Below, piece by piece: positions 9,048-18,572 of a DNA stretch of 64,000 bases. Every line of letters starts with the position of its first letter. The first letter of the stretch is position 1. The notes beneath the pieces were generated by a model. The model saw only the letters and a program-made list of their open reading frames with translations, made no database searches and was not told where the DNA came from. The stretch is from Sulfurimonas sp. (GTDB taxonomy: Bacteria; Campylobacterota; Campylobacteria; Campylobacterales; Sulfurimonadaceae), in the NCBI GenBank assembly GCA_021732045.1, contig JAKFWK010000003.1, positions 367,659 through 431,658 on the forward strand, in the 5' to 3' direction. The position numbers were made by a program, and so were the translations under genes.

Positions 9048-11030
9048 CTATAGTTGTTTTAGTTTTGCTATCTCATCGCGAAGTCTCGCAGCTTCTTCAA
9101 AGTTGAGCTCTTTGGCTGCTTGCTTCATTTTAAGCATAAGTTTTGTTGTGAGAGCTTTTCTCTCTGACGCCGGCATTTTATCCATTTTTTTATTTTTCTG
9201 GTAAATTTCGCCATAATCTTCAACTTTAAGATTTTCATCTAGCTTTCTCATAGTTGTGGTCGGCGTTATGTCGTGCTTTTTATTGTGCGCTTCTTGAACC
9301 TCTCTTCTAGCGGTTGTTTTGTCTATGGCTTTTTGCATTGAATTTGTTATCTTGTTTGCATAAAGTATGACTTTTCCGTTTGAGTTTCTAGCACCCCTAC
9401 CGATGGTTTGGACAAGCGCGGTCTCACTTCTTAAAAATCCCTCTTTGTCGGCATCTAAGATTGCCACAAGAGAAACTTCTGGTAGGTCTAAACCCTCTCG
9501 AAGAAGATTTATCCCAATAAGCACATCAAACTCCCCTAAACGAAGTGAGCGGATAATCTGGTTTCTCTCTATCGTGTCAATATCGGAGTGCATGTATTGA
9601 ACTTTTATACCCAAATCCGCCAGATATTTTGTCAGTGCTTCCGCCATTTTTTTTGTTAGAACAGTTATGAGAACTCTCTCGTTTTTGACTATGATTTTTT
9701 TTATCTCATCATGTATATCTTCAACTTGATTGTCTGATTTTCTTATCTCTAAGATAGGGTCAAGAAGTCCAGTTGGCCTGATGATTTGTTTCGCTTTCGT
9801 GCTCGATAACTCTAGTTCATATTCCGATGGAGTTGCTGAGACAAAAAGATAGTGAGGCGCCTTGTTGATGTACTCATCTGCCATAAGCGGTCTGTTGTCA
9901 AGCGCACTTGGAAGACGAAAACCATACTCGACCAAAACCTCTTTTCTGGCTCTATCTCCTGCGTACATTCCACGATATTGTGGAAGCGAAACATGAGACT
10001 CATCCACAATCACTAGATAATCTTTATGATGAAGTGCAAAATAATCAAGTAGAGTGTACGGTGCTTCGCCTGCTTTTTTGTTTGTTAGAAGTCTTGAGTA
10101 GTTCTCAACTCCCTTACACATTCCAGTGGTTTGGAGCATCTCTAAGTCAAACTCAACTCTCTGTTTTAGCCTCTGATGCTCAAGCAATTTTCCGTTTGCC
10201 TTGAAGTAAGCCAACCTCTCATCCAGCTCCTCTTCTATGCGTTTTATCGCCACCGCCATCTTCTCTTGGCTCACACTAAATTGCGAAGTTGCGTAGATTG
10301 TAAACTGCTTATGTTCTTCTAGTTTTTTGTTGTCGATAATATCAAAAGTATAGATTGACTCTACCTCATCCCCAAAAAACTCAATCCTGATAGCCTCTTG
10401 CTCGAAATATGGCGGATAAATATCTATACTTTCACCATTGACTCGTATGTGACCGCTGTCAAAATATGTATCATTTCTGCTATAGCCCATCTCTACAAGA
10501 CGCAAAAGAAGCTTTTTTTGTGCTATCTCATCGCCAATAGAGACCGACTGAACCATATTTTCATACTCCTCAGGGTCTCCCAAACCATAGTTCGCAGAGA
10601 CAGATGCTATAACGATAACATCATCATAACTAAGCAGATTTGCAGTTGAAGAGAGTCTCATTCTCTCAAGTTCATCGTTAATGGCGCTATCTTTTTCAAT
10701 AAAAAGATCTTGCCGTGGGATGTAGGCTTCCGGCTGATAATAATCATAATAACTTACAAAATACTCAACATGATTATTTGGAAAAAATTGACGAAACTCA
10801 CTATAAAGCTGAGCTGCAAGAGTTTTGTTATGGGTCATGATGATAGTTGGCATCTGCACATTCTCTATGACCTTAGCCATAGTATAAGTTTTACCACTTC
10901 CAGTAACGCCCTCTAACGATTGATAACGATTACCTTTAAGTATGGAATCGCTTATAGTTTTTATGGCTGTTGGTTGATCACCTGCTGGAGAGTATGGGGA
11001 AACTACTTTAAATTTTGACTGATTTTTCAT
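9048..11030 (-). CDS. uvrB: Excinuclease ABC subunit B
   Basis: UvrB is the helicase-like damage-verification subunit of nucleotide excision repair. The 660-residue length is normal. Visible motifs are Walker [11 protein letters not shown] near residue 40, the beta-hairpin region [12 protein letters not shown] near 94, Walker [13 protein letters not shown] near 335, helicase motif [17 protein letters not shown] and TIGRGARN near 500-545, and the C-terminal UVR motif ([21 protein letters not shown]) that contacts UvrC. It is followed after 7 nt by the DedA gene. Confidence 0.98.
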   Translation of the reverse strand: MKNQSKFKVVSPYSPAGDQPTAIKTISDSILKGNRYQSLEGVTGSGKTYTMAKVIENVQMPTIIMTHNKTLAAQLYSEFRQFFPNNHVEYFVSYYDYYQPEAYIPRQDLFIEKDSAINDELERMRLSSTANLLSYDDVIVIASVSANYGLGDPEEYENMVQSVSIGDEIAQKKLLLRLVEMGYSRNDTYFDSGHIRVNGESIDIYPPYFEQEAIRIEFFGDEVESIYTFDIIDNKKLEEHKQFTIYATSQFSVSQEKMAVAIKRIEEELDERLAYFKANGKLLEHQRLKQRVEFDLEMLQTTGMCKGVENYSRLLTNKKAGEAPYTLLDYFALHHKDYLVIVDESHVSLPQYRGMYAGDRARKEVLVEYGFRLPSALDNRPLMADEYINKAPHYLFVSATPSEYELELSSTKAKQIIRPTGLLDPILEIRKSDNQVEDIHDEIKKIIVKNERVLITVLTKKMAEALTKYLADLGIKVQYMHSDIDTIERNQIIRSLRLGEFDVLIGINLLREGLDLPEVSLVAILDADKEGFLRSETALVQTIGRGARNSNGKVILYANKITNSMQKAIDKTTARREVQEAHNKKHDITPTTTMRKLDENLKVEDYGEIYQKNKKMDKMPASERKALTTKLMLKMKQAAKELNFEEAARLRDEIAKLKQL

Positions 11031-11139
11031 TGATGAAATTGTAGCTAAATGTAGGAAATAAAAAATTTACACAAAGAGACAACCATCTAGAATAGAACTT
11101 TTATGTTTTATCTGTAAATCAGCACCCACAAACAATAGA

Positions 11140-11931
11140 CTAAAAAGCGTAGTTTATTTTGACTGATGCGCTGTCCTCCTGCGGGCATGCGGCTAAACTT
11201 TTATTGATTGTTAGGGAAGTTTTAATTTTTTTATTGATTTTGTGCTTAAAAGAGAGTGTTGAGATTTTACTAGTTTTTGCAAATTTACTCTTATCTTTTG
11301 CTTGTGAGTAAGAAGCCGTTAGTGATGAACGCTTATTATTTTTATAGCTTACTCCTGTCTCAAAATTATAAGGATTGCTCAGTAGTGCACTCGAAGATTT
11401 TTTCAGATAAGTATAGTTGCTTTGAGTGAAAATATCATAGGTGCTATCTATAAAATATTGTGTTTCAAGGGTGCTTGTGTAGCTTGCCGGATTTGTTTCT
11501 ATGTTTGTTGCTTGTGTGGGTAAAAAAAAGCTTTGTGAAACAGTTGTTGTAAAATTTTCCAATAGTTTATCTTGATATATTAGGTTTATTGTGGTGTCGC
11601 TTGAGTAACCTTCATCTGTTGTTGTGTCTTTTTCTTGAGAGTTTTGCAGTTGTGCAATAAAGCCATTTCTGGAGTAGTTAGCAACCATAGAGACTCTTTC
11701 GTTAGTCATATCTTTTTCAAGTGCATAATTAACAGAAGTAGATCCTTTTAATAATGAGCCTAGATCTTGAGTGTGATAAAATGATTGTTCATGGCACTTT
11801 CTACTACTAGATTGTATATTTTGAAACAGTGGATTGCAATACTGAGACCCAGGAGTATAAGTGCTATCAAAATCTAGTGTATTTCCTAGCATATTTGTAA
11901 GTAACAATGTGGTGTATATAAATATTTTCAT
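11140..11931 (-). CDS. Predicted secreted or outer-membrane protein
   Basis: The 263-residue product starts with a short signal peptide (KIFIYTTLLLTNMLGNT). The remainder is Ser/Thr-rich with alternating polar and hydrophobic residues and ends in ...KINYAF. A C-terminal Phe after a short beta strand is typical of outer-membrane barrels. Cys residues at about 33, 45 and 249 may be oxidised in the periplasm. No family is recognised. It stands between uvrB and the MscS gene. Confidence 0.6.
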   Translation of the reverse strand: MKIFIYTTLLLTNMLGNTLDFDSTYTPGSQYCNPLFQNIQSSSRKCHEQSFYHTQDLGSLLKGSTSVNYALEKDMTNERVSMVANYSRNGFIAQLQNSQEKDTTTDEGYSSDTTINLIYQDKLLENFTTTVSQSFFLPTQATNIETNPASYTSTLETQYFIDSTYDIFTQSNYTYLKKSSSALLSNPYNFETGVSYKNNKRSSLTASYSQAKDKSKFAKTSKISTLSFKHKINKKIKTSLTINKSLAACPQEDSASVKINYAF

Positions 11932-12019
11932 AATATCAATCCACTCACTTTATTGTATATTCGCTATGTAAAAGTATAGCTTATAAAATTAAATCACTCT
12001 TTTACAAGACTTTATACGA

Positions 12020-12850
12020 CTATTTTATTGAATTTTCTAAAATCTTTACCTCTAGTTGAGGGAATGGAATAGTTATTTTTGCTTCATTTAAGGCTTTTAA
12101 AAGAAGTAAATTTATCTCATATTGAATTTTGAAAAAGCTTTTTGTTGGCACCCAATATCTATAATTTATTTCAATGCCACTATCCCTAAAAGCATGAATA
12201 CCGACGATTGATTCGTTTTCATTGCTGACATTATTGCTATTTTGTAAAATATTTTTAATTATTTTTATACAATCCGCAATATTGCTGTCATACGAAATAT
12301 TAATGCTTCCCTCAACAATCCTATACTTAAATGAGTTTATTAAAACATCACCAATCATGTATTTGTTAGGGATAGTAATTTTTTCTTCATTCTCATTAAC
12401 GAGGACAGTATAGGCTAGCTTTATTTCATCAACTTCCCCATAGTTATTTTTAACTGTGATGGTATCACCTATTTTAAATGGTTTGGTTGCCACTAAAACT
12501 AAGCCAGCTGCAAAGTTTGAAACACTACCTTGAAGTGCTAGTCCTGCAGTAAGAGAAATAGCGCCGATGGCGGCTATAAAAGGAGCTATAGATATGCCAA
12601 GTTTCCCAAGCGCCAAAATGCCCATCATTAAGATAACGATAATTTTAAAGAAATTTGCTATAAAACCACTAAGGGTCTCGTCAAGATTATACTTAAGAAG
12701 AATTTTAAGTGTAAATTTGTAAATATATTTTGATAAAAAAACACCTGTTGTGAAGATTATAATCGCACCTATTATCTGTAGGCTATAGTTTGCAAAAAAC
12801 TCAATCATAATACTATAGAATTTGTCTATGCCACGCAGTTGCTCACTCAT
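12020..12850 (-). CDS. Small-conductance mechanosensitive channel (MscS family)
   Basis: The 276-residue inner-membrane protein has three predicted membrane helices in the first 110 residues and a cytoplasmic beta domain. The pore-lining TM3 is Gly/Ala-rich (AAIGAISLTAGLALQGSVSNFAAGL) and is followed by the hallmark KPFKIGDTITV near residue 130. The channel opens at high membrane tension to release solutes. The length matches minimal MscS of E. coli (286). Confidence 0.94.
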   Translation of the reverse strand: MSEQLRGIDKFYSIMIEFFANYSLQIIGAIIIFTTGVFLSKYIYKFTLKILLKYNLDETLSGFIANFFKIIVILMMGILALGKLGISIAPFIAAIGAISLTAGLALQGSVSNFAAGLVLVATKPFKIGDTITVKNNYGEVDEIKLAYTVLVNENEEKITIPNKYMIGDVLINSFKYRIVEGSINISYDSNIADCIKIIKNILQNSNNVSNENESIVGIHAFRDSGIEINYRYWVPTKSFFKIQYEINLLLLKALNEAKITIPFPQLEVKILENSIK

Positions 12851-13148
12851 TTGTTGCCTTGTTTTTTATTTTTGTAGATTAGTTTTAAATCCAAATATTA
12901 TCTTAATTTACCATATAAAAAAAGTATTTAGACTCTATAAAATATATTTTTCAATTAAATATTTCTCTTGACTTGTAAATTAATTATTCTTAAGCTATAC
13001 TTCGTCCAATGAAAGATGATTCGAATTTCATCTTTGGCTTGTTTTATATTGTAACCTTAATTAGGCAGTACAATCACTCCAATGATAGCTTCATATTAGA
13101 TTTTCAACCACCATTAATAGTGGTGTATTAACACAAAGAGGTAGAAAA
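12851..13148 (+). promoter_or_regulatory. Promoter and long structured leader of the cold-shock gene
   Basis: No gene is seen. TATACT-like sequence near 12996 could be a -10 box. After it come a hairpin at 13012-13035 (8-bp perfect arms AAAGATGA/TCATCTTT) and a CACCA/TGGTG hairpin near 13111-13127 just before the Shine-Dalgarno AGAGG. A leader of about 140 nt is typical of cspA-type thermosensing mRNAs; function here is inferred. Confidence 0.5.
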
Positions 13149-13367
13149 ATGGCAGCATTAGTTAACGGAACAGTAAAATGGTTCAATAGTGAAAAAGGTT
13201 TCGGATTTATCGAGCAAGAAAATGGCGGAAAAGATGTATTTGTACACTTTCGTCAAATTAATAGCACAGGATATGGTCGTGTATCATTAAATGAAGGTCA
13301 AAAAGTGACTTTTGAAGTTGGTCAAGGCGAAAAAGGTCCACAAGCAGAAAATGTTACTGCACTGTAA
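13149..13367 (+). CDS. Cold-shock domain protein (CspA family)
   Basis: The 72-residue single OB-fold protein carries RNP1 KGFGFIEQ and RNP2 VFVHF, the single-strand nucleic-acid-binding motifs, and starts with the typical [15 protein letters not shown]. It acts as an RNA chaperone. One unusual feature is [18 protein letters not shown], where most family members have FSAI..EGFRTL. It stands alone between a long structured leader and a downstream hairpin. Confidence 0.96.
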   Translation: MAALVNGTVKWFNSEKGFGFIEQENGGKDVFVHFRQINSTGYGRVSLNEGQKVTFEVGQGEKGPQAENVTAL

Positions 13368-13373
13368 CTAATC

Positions 13374-13397
13374 TTATAGGTGGTTTTCCGCCTATAA
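13374..13397 (+). terminator. Hairpin after the cold-shock gene
   Basis: TTATAGGTGG pairs with CCGCCTATAA around a TTTT loop, 7 nt after the stop codon. One G-T pair is needed and there is no long T-tract, so it is a weak terminator or a 3' stabiliser. Confidence 0.6.
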
Positions 13398-13491
13398 ATC
13401 CTCTAGATCTCACAAAAAAATCAATCAAAATAAATCTTAGAACAAATTAAATTATGATAGAATTCGCGTAATACAATAAATAGGATTCTTT

Positions 13492-13719
13492 ATGCCAAAT
13501 CAATCAGCCCTAACAAGATTAAATGATCAAATATCAAATGTAGTCCAAAAATACAATCTACTTAAAGATGAAAATGAGAGAGTTCAACAAGAATCTGCAC
13601 AAATTAAAAATGAGTGCGAAAAAAAAGATAGAGAAATAGAGAGACTAACAGAAGAAAGCGCCATGAAAGATTTAGAAATAGAGCAGATAGTAGAAAAAAT
13701 AGAAAGCATGATGGCGTAG
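13492..13719 (+). CDS. Small coiled-coil protein, possible cell-division partner
   Basis: The 75-residue product is nearly all charged heptads (Glu, Lys, Gln, Asn and Ile/Leu at regular spacing), so it should form one long coiled coil, in the style of ZapB. It lies 4 nt before a ZapA-like gene, which supports a division role by context. A TATGAT -10 box is present about 35 bp upstream. No family is certain. Confidence 0.6.
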   Translation: MPNQSALTRLNDQISNVVQKYNLLKDENERVQQESAQIKNECEKKDREIERLTEESAMKDLEIEQIVEKIESMMA

Positions 13720-13723
13720 ATAA

Positions 13724-13948
13724 ATGAGCAAAAAGTTAGGCTTAAACATTGGTGGGCGTCGTTTTGATGTAGATGTTGAGGATAATTTTGCTATTTTTTT
13801 AGAAAGACAAATGCGAAAAGATTTCAACATGGAAGGCAATAATGATTTAAAGATTCTCCTTCAGGCGTATGTACGAAAAAATCATGAACTTTTTCTACAA
13901 GAACAAAGAATCAATGAAATTACAAAGAAATTTGAGGACATAGAGTAA
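13724..13948 (+). CDS. Small ZapA-like protein
   Basis: The 74-residue product starts with a short beta hairpin pattern (KLGLNIGGRRFDVDVED) followed by helices with a charged tail, the layout of ZapA, which crosslinks FtsZ. The family resemblance is weak, and the sequence is shorter than typical ZapA (about 100). It follows the coiled-coil gene by 4 nt, so the two are probably one operon that ends before tRNA-Arg. Confidence 0.5.
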   Translation: MSKKLGLNIGGRRFDVDVEDNFAIFLERQMRKDFNMEGNNDLKILLQAYVRKNHELFLQEQRINEITKKFEDIE

Positions 13949-14008
13949 ATTTTATACAACTGTAAGCTAAAAGTGCTATAATTCCGGTCTCTTCAATGAA
14001 GAAAATGT

Positions 14009-14085
14009 GCGTCCGTAGCTCAGCTGGATAGAGCACCGGTTTGCGGTACCGGCGGTCAGGGATTCGAATTCCTTCGGGCGCACCA
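14009..14085 (+). tRNA. tRNA-Arg(GCG)
   Basis: The cloverleaf folds with acceptor GCGTCCG/CGGGCGC (one G-T pair), anticodon stem CCGGT/ACCGG, loop TTGCGGT (anticodon GCG, reading CGC and CGU codons), T loop TTCGAAT and encoded CCA. A TATAAT box at 13976-13981 is the likely promoter. Confidence 0.95.
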
Positions 14086-14227
14086 TCTAAACATGCAATA
14101 ATCAAATTTATTATTCTCAAATTCACAATCTTTACTTTTTTTAATTTAAAACTAAATTTAAACTATATTACTTGTCACAATTTCCTAGTTTTTTGATACG
14201 ATACGCAAAATTATTTATAAGTGAGAT

Positions 14228-15520
14228 GTGGTGAAAATATTTTTATTTCTTGTTCTGTTTGTTAATTTTCTCTTTGGGGCAATGACTACTGGAATTGTGT
14301 TTGATAAAAAAAGCAATAAACCAATAGAAAATGCAATTATTGTTTCGGATTCTAAAGAGTACAAGACGGACAGTAATGGTTCGTTTGCTATTCCTTACTC
14401 AAAATATATAGGCGTTCGTGCGGTAGGATATGATAGAAAGTTTTATATCACCGGTGGAAAGATGTATCTTGACGCTCTTGTTCCAAAAGCTATCTATCTC
14501 TCTAGTCTAGGTGCCACAAATGGAAAAATTATGAGCAATGCAAAAGAGATTGCTCGTGAAACAGAGGTTAATGCTTTTGTTATTGACATAAAGATGGATC
14601 GTGGACAAGTAGCATATAGGACGGACAATCAAATTGCAAATAAAATTGGTGCGCAAAACATTGTTGTCTTTAAAGATTTAAAACTTTTTATAGCTAATCT
14701 CAAAAAAGAGAAAATTTATACAATCGCCAGAATTGTTTGCTTTAAAGATACGCCATTCGTGACGGCTTTCTCTCGTCTTGGCATAAAGAGAGAAGATGGA
14801 ACTCTTTATAAAGATAAAGAGGGTTTAAGCTGGATGGATGCATCTCAGAGAGAGGGATGGGAGTACATTGTCTCTATTGCAAAAGAAACAGCTGCTGCTG
14901 GGTTTGATGAGATACAGTTTGACTATGTTCGTTTTCCGGACGCAAAAGGGCTAAAGCTTGGAGTTGAAAATTCTCAGGCGGAGAGAGTTAAGGCGATTAG
15001 TGGATTTTTAGAGTATGCAAGAATGGCTCTTACTCCCTATAATGTCTTCATGTCGGCGGATGTTTTTGGGTATGTTAGTTGGCATGATGCAGATCTTGAT
15101 ATAGGGCAAAGGGTTGATTCTATAATGCCCTATGTTGATTATATCTCTCCGATGCTATATCCGTCTGGTTTTAATCATGGTATCCCAGGATTTAGAAATC
15201 CAGTTGCTGCAAACTATGAGATTGTTAAACTCTCACTAGATAGAGCACTTAAGAGATCATATAAAAGTCCATTATCTTTCAGGCCATGGCTACAGGCTTT
15301 TCGTGACTACGCTTATGACAGACGCATATACGGTGAAAAAGAGATTAGAGATCAGATTCGCGCGAGTGATGACTTTGGAAGTTGTGGCTGGATTTTATGG
15401 AATCCTAGAAATGCTTATAGCTATGCTGGGCTAAATAAACTAAAAATTAAAGCTATTGAGAAGAGCTTAACGGCCTGTGTCGAACCCAAGATGGATCAAC
15501 TACCTACACTTAAGCAGTAG
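14228..15520 (+). CDS. Putative secreted glycoside hydrolase (DUF4015 family)
   Basis: The 430-residue product has an N-terminal signal peptide (FLFLVLFVNFLFGA). Residues 20-85 form a carboxypeptidase-regulatory-like beta domain (GIVFDKKSNKPIENAIIV). The rest is a TIM-barrel of the DUF4015 putative glycoside hydrolase family: NAFVIDIKMDRG, FDEIQFDYVRFPD, SADVFGY and PMLYPSGF supply the acidic residues at strand ends expected in the active site. It would act in the periplasm on an unknown sugar polymer. GTG 14228 or the adjacent GTG 14231 is the start. Confidence 0.82.
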   Translation: MVKIFLFLVLFVNFLFGAMTTGIVFDKKSNKPIENAIIVSDSKEYKTDSNGSFAIPYSKYIGVRAVGYDRKFYITGGKMYLDALVPKAIYLSSLGATNGKIMSNAKEIARETEVNAFVIDIKMDRGQVAYRTDNQIANKIGAQNIVVFKDLKLFIANLKKEKIYTIARIVCFKDTPFVTAFSRLGIKREDGTLYKDKEGLSWMDASQREGWEYIVSIAKETAAAGFDEIQFDYVRFPDAKGLKLGVENSQAERVKAISGFLEYARMALTPYNVFMSADVFGYVSWHDADLDIGQRVDSIMPYVDYISPMLYPSGFNHGIPGFRNPVAANYEIVKLSLDRALKRSYKSPLSFRPWLQAFRDYAYDRRIYGEKEIRDQIRASDDFGSCGWILWNPRNAYSYAGLNKLKIKAIEKSLTACVEPKMDQLPTLKQ

Positions 15521-15525
15521 TGTAG
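15504..15525. terminator. Hairpin between the DUF4015 gene and trpA
   Basis: CTACACT and AGTGTAG (7 bp, 8-nt loop) span the end of the upstream gene. The two genes converge here. There is no T-tract, so terminator function is uncertain. Confidence 0.4.
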
Positions 15526-15541
15526 TTGGGGGGATGGACGC

Positions 15542-16282
15542 TTAACTGTTGATCTCGTTTTTTAATACCTTTGCTAGCTCACTACACTCTGCAATTTTTT
15601 GTGTATAACTTAGTTGATCTTTTAAGAGTATCTCCGTAAATGCGCTCCCAACAATAACACCATCTGCATTTTTCACTCTCTCTCTGGCTGTTTTTTTGTT
15701 AACGCCAAAGCCAACAAAAACAGGAGTTTTTGTATATCTTTTTATTGAATTCAAAAATGGTTTCAAATCTTCAGATACGCCAGAGCCCGTTATCCCTGTA
15801 TATGCAACCATGTATATGAATTTTTTGGAATTTTCTACAACTTCTTTAATTCTTTCATCACTATCTGTTGGGGCGACAAAACTAATATTTACTATCTCGT
15901 TGACATCAAACAGATCTTTGTAAAGTAGTGCTTCTTCATGAGGTAGATCTGGAATAATCAAGCCGTTTATTCCAATAGATTTGGCGTATGGAATAAGTTT
16001 GTCCATGCTTTGCTGATAGAAGCTGTTGAAATATCCCATCCATAGGGTGTCAATTTTAGGTGCAACGGCTGTTGATATCTCTCTTAAATGCTCAAACTTA
16101 AAGCCAAGTTCCAGTGCCTTATGATTTGCTTTTTCTATAAGTGGACCATCAGCTACTGGATCAGAGAATGGAACCCCAAGCTCAAGCGTATCTACACCAC
16201 TATCGCTAAGAGCTAAGGCTAGATCTATAGTAAATTTTTTCTCTGGATAGCCAGAGGTTATGAATGCAACTAGTTTTTTCAT
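15542..16282 (-). CDS. trpA: Tryptophan synthase alpha chain
   Basis: TrpA cleaves indole-3-glycerol phosphate to indole and glyceraldehyde-3-phosphate for the beta subunit. The 246-residue TIM barrel shows LELGVPFSDPVADGPLIE near residue 35 (catalytic Glu and Asp), GLIIPDLPHEE near 125, and the phosphate-binding GFGVNKKTARE and GVIVGSAF near 195-220. It lies 5 nt after the Hpt-domain gene on the same strand, away from other trp genes. Confidence 0.96.
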   Translation of the reverse strand: MKKLVAFITSGYPEKKFTIDLALALSDSGVDTLELGVPFSDPVADGPLIEKANHKALELGFKFEHLREISTAVAPKIDTLWMGYFNSFYQQSMDKLIPYAKSIGINGLIIPDLPHEEALLYKDLFDVNEIVNISFVAPTDSDERIKEVVENSKKFIYMVAYTGITGSGVSEDLKPFLNSIKRYTKTPVFVGFGVNKKTARERVKNADGVIVGSAFTEILLKDQLSYTQKIAECSELAKVLKNEINS

Positions 16283-16287
16283 TTATG

Positions 16288-16689
16288 TTATTTTTCCAAA
16301 TCTGGTAGTTTAAGTAGAGAATATTTTACATGAGTAAGTTCATTATTTAGCTTTAAATCGTCTTTCCATATCGCAAACATATCACTGATGCTTAGTAGCC
16401 ATGTTACTGTTTCATCGTTTACACTCTTGTGATTTGTTCTTATCTGCTCAAGTAGCTCTTCAACAAAAGCAGAGAGCTTTGACATCTGTTCAATCTTTAG
16501 ATAGCTGGATGCAGACTTAATGTTGTGAAAAATCCTAAAAAGTTCATTTACGCTTCTGTCATACATCTGCGGCTTAGAGAGATCAATGATTATAGTTTCC
16601 ATGGACTCTACCATCATTCCGTAATGATCTAAAAATTCATCAACAATTTCATAATCAAAATTAGAGTCTAAATCACTTCTTATGCCCAT
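16288..16689 (-). CDS. Histidine phosphotransfer (HPt) domain protein
   Basis: The 133-residue all-helical protein contains the HPt phospho-acceptor box FRIFHNIKSASSYLKIEQM near residue 60, where the His would take phosphate from a response-regulator domain and the H-N-I-K-S-A order matches the H-x-x-K-G/S-x-S/A consensus. ATG 16689 is preferred over the upstream TTG because GGGAG lies about 10 nt before it. The pairing with trpA probably reflects cotranscription rather than function. Its partner kinase is not in the window. Confidence 0.72.
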   Translation of the reverse strand: MGIRSDLDSNFDYEIVDEFLDHYGMMVESMETIIIDLSKPQMYDRSVNELFRIFHNIKSASSYLKIEQMSKLSAFVEELLEQIRTNHKSVNDETVTWLLSISDMFAIWKDDLKLNNELTHVKYSLLKLPDLEK

Positions 16690-16772
16690 AAAATAATTCT
16701 CCCATATAGTCAAAATTATAGCAATAATTAGTTAAAATACTTTTTATTAAAAAAGAGCAAAAAAGAGTGACT

Positions 16773-17558
16773 ATGAAAATGACAATAAATTCTATTAAAA
16801 AAGCAAAAGGTGTTCAGCCGTTAGTTATGATAACTGCTTATGATGCGCTTTTTGCTAGATTGTTTGAACCATATGCTGATTTGCTACTTGTTGGTGATAG
16901 TTTAAATATGAGTTTTGCAGGCAGAAATGACACTCTTAGCGCGACCTTGGAGCAAATGATATACCACACCAACGCCGTATGTATGGGAGCCAAAAATAGT
17001 TTTATAATCTGTGATATGCCATTTGGAACTTATACCAATAAGGAAGAAGCTCTTAAAAATGCAACAAGAGTATTTCAAGAAACCCCGGCACATAGCGTAA
17101 AGATAGAGGGTGGTGAGAGTAAAGCGGAAGTAGTTAGGTATCTTACACAAAATGGTATAGCTGTTTGTGGGCATATTGGCCTGCTTCCTCAAGCAGTTCG
17201 TAGCGAGGGTGGATATAAGGTTAAGGGTAAAACAGATGAAGAGGAGCTGCAGCTCATAAAAGATGCCAAAGCCATACAGAGTGCAGGGGCATTCTGTATG
17301 GTTATTGAGGGTGTAAAATCTGAAGTTGCAACAAAAGTAGCCGCTAGCGTAAAAATACCAGTTATAGGCATCGGTGCAGGAGTTGGCGTTGATGGGCAGG
17401 TTCTTGTTTTTTCAGATATGCTGGGACTTTTTGAAGAGTTCACACCAAAATTTGTAAAAAAATATTTAGATGGCTCAAACCTAGTTAAAACTGCAATACA
17501 AAACTATGCAAATGAGGTAAAGGGCAGAGAATTTCCAAAAGAGGAACACACCTACTAG
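16773..17558 (+). CDS. panB: 3-Methyl-2-oxobutanoate hydroxymethyltransferase
   Basis: PanB makes ketopantoate from 2-oxoisovalerate and methylene-tetrahydrofolate, the first committed step to pantothenate and CoA. The product of about 261 residues shows the family landmarks MITAYDALFARLFE, LLVGDSLNM, DMPFGTY, HSVKIEGG, GHIGLLPQ and GIGAG. ATG 16773 is preferred over GTG 16767 because AAAGAG is then well placed. It abuts ruvB with no intergenic space. Confidence 0.96.
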   Translation: MKMTINSIKKAKGVQPLVMITAYDALFARLFEPYADLLLVGDSLNMSFAGRNDTLSATLEQMIYHTNAVCMGAKNSFIICDMPFGTYTNKEEALKNATRVFQETPAHSVKIEGGESKAEVVRYLTQNGIAVCGHIGLLPQAVRSEGGYKVKGKTDEEELQLIKDAKAIQSAGAFCMVIEGVKSEVATKVAASVKIPVIGIGAGVGVDGQVLVFSDMLGLFEEFTPKFVKKYLDGSNLVKTAIQNYANEVKGREFPKEEHTY

Positions 17559-18572
17559 ATGGAACGCTTAATGGAGATAGAGAAGTTTGAATCTGAAGAG
17601 AGCAGTGAAATAACTCTCCGTCCGAGTGCGTGGAATGAGTATATCGGGCAAGATCAAGTGAAAAAAAATCTTGGTGTTTTCATAGAAGCTAGTAAAAAAA
17701 GAGGTGAAGCGCTTGATCATGTTCTTTTTTTTGGTCCTCCAGGTCTCGGAAAAACCACGCTAGCGCTTATTATAGCAAACGAAATGAACACAAATATTAA
17801 GATAACTGCTGCTCCCATGATAGAAAAAAGTGGGGATTTAGCAGCCTTGCTTACTAATTTGCAGGAGAACGACATCCTTTTTATAGATGAGATCCATCGT
17901 CTATCACCAGCTGTTGAAGAGATACTCTACTCAGCTATGGAGGATTTTAGGATAGACATCATCATAGGAAGTGGTCCAGCCGCACAAACAGTAAAGATAG
18001 ATCTGCCTCGCTTTACTCTAGTTGGTGCAACAACAAGGGCGGGAATGCTCTCTAATCCTCTTAGAGATAGATTTGGGATGAACTTTAGAATGCAATTTTA
18101 CTCCCATGAAGAACTTTCTAAAATTATCATGCAAGCTTCAAGTAAGCTAAGCAAAACAATCGTTCATGAGGCGTGTGAGGAGATAGCAAAAAGAAGCAGG
18201 GGTACGCCTCGCATCGCACTTCGACTTCTTCGCAGGGTTAGGGATTTTGCCGATGTGGCAGATGAGTTTGAGATTAATTCTTTTAGGGCAAAATACGCGC
18301 TTAATGAGCTCGGCATAAATTCACATGGATTTGATGAGATGGACATAAGGTTGCTGACTCTTTTGGCTTCATCAAATGGCAGAGCAATGGGACTTAGTAC
18401 GATTGCAGCTGCTCTTAGTGAGGACGAGGGGACGGTTGAAGATGTTTTAGAGCCTTACTTGATTGCAAATGGATACCTTGAGAGAACAGCAAAAGGCAGA
18501 AGAGCTACTCAAAATACATATGAAGCTCTAAATATCCAAATCTCATCCACTCAAGCAGGAACCCTATTTTGA
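17559..18572 (+). CDS. ruvB: Holliday junction DNA helicase subunit B
   Basis: RuvB is the hexameric AAA+ motor that drives Holliday-junction branch migration with RuvA. The 337-residue product has [13 protein letters not shown], Walker [14 protein letters not shown] near residue 55, Walker [11 protein letters not shown] near 107, sensor 1 GATTRAGML near 155 and a C-terminal winged helix (RTAKGRRAT). It starts immediately after the panB stop and overlaps the next gene by 4 nt. Confidence 0.98.
   Translation: MERLMEIEKFESEESSEITLRPSAWNEYIGQDQVKKNLGVFIEASKKRGEALDHVLFFGPPGLGKTTLALIIANEMNTNIKITAAPMIEKSGDLAALLTNLQENDILFIDEIHRLSPAVEEILYSAMEDFRIDIIIGSGPAAQTVKIDLPRFTLVGATTRAGMLSNPLRDRFGMNFRMQFYSHEELSKIIMQASSKLSKTIVHEACEEIAKRSRGTPRIALRLLRRVRDFADVADEFEINSFRAKYALNELGINSHGFDEMDIRLLTLLASSNGRAMGLSTIAAALSEDEGTVEDVLEPYLIANGYLERTAKGRRATQNTYEALNIQISSTQAGTLF

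Noticed and set aside
13920..14126. Minus-strand open frame over tRNA-Arg
   Set aside because: The frame reads through the tRNA antisense strand, a common false gene.
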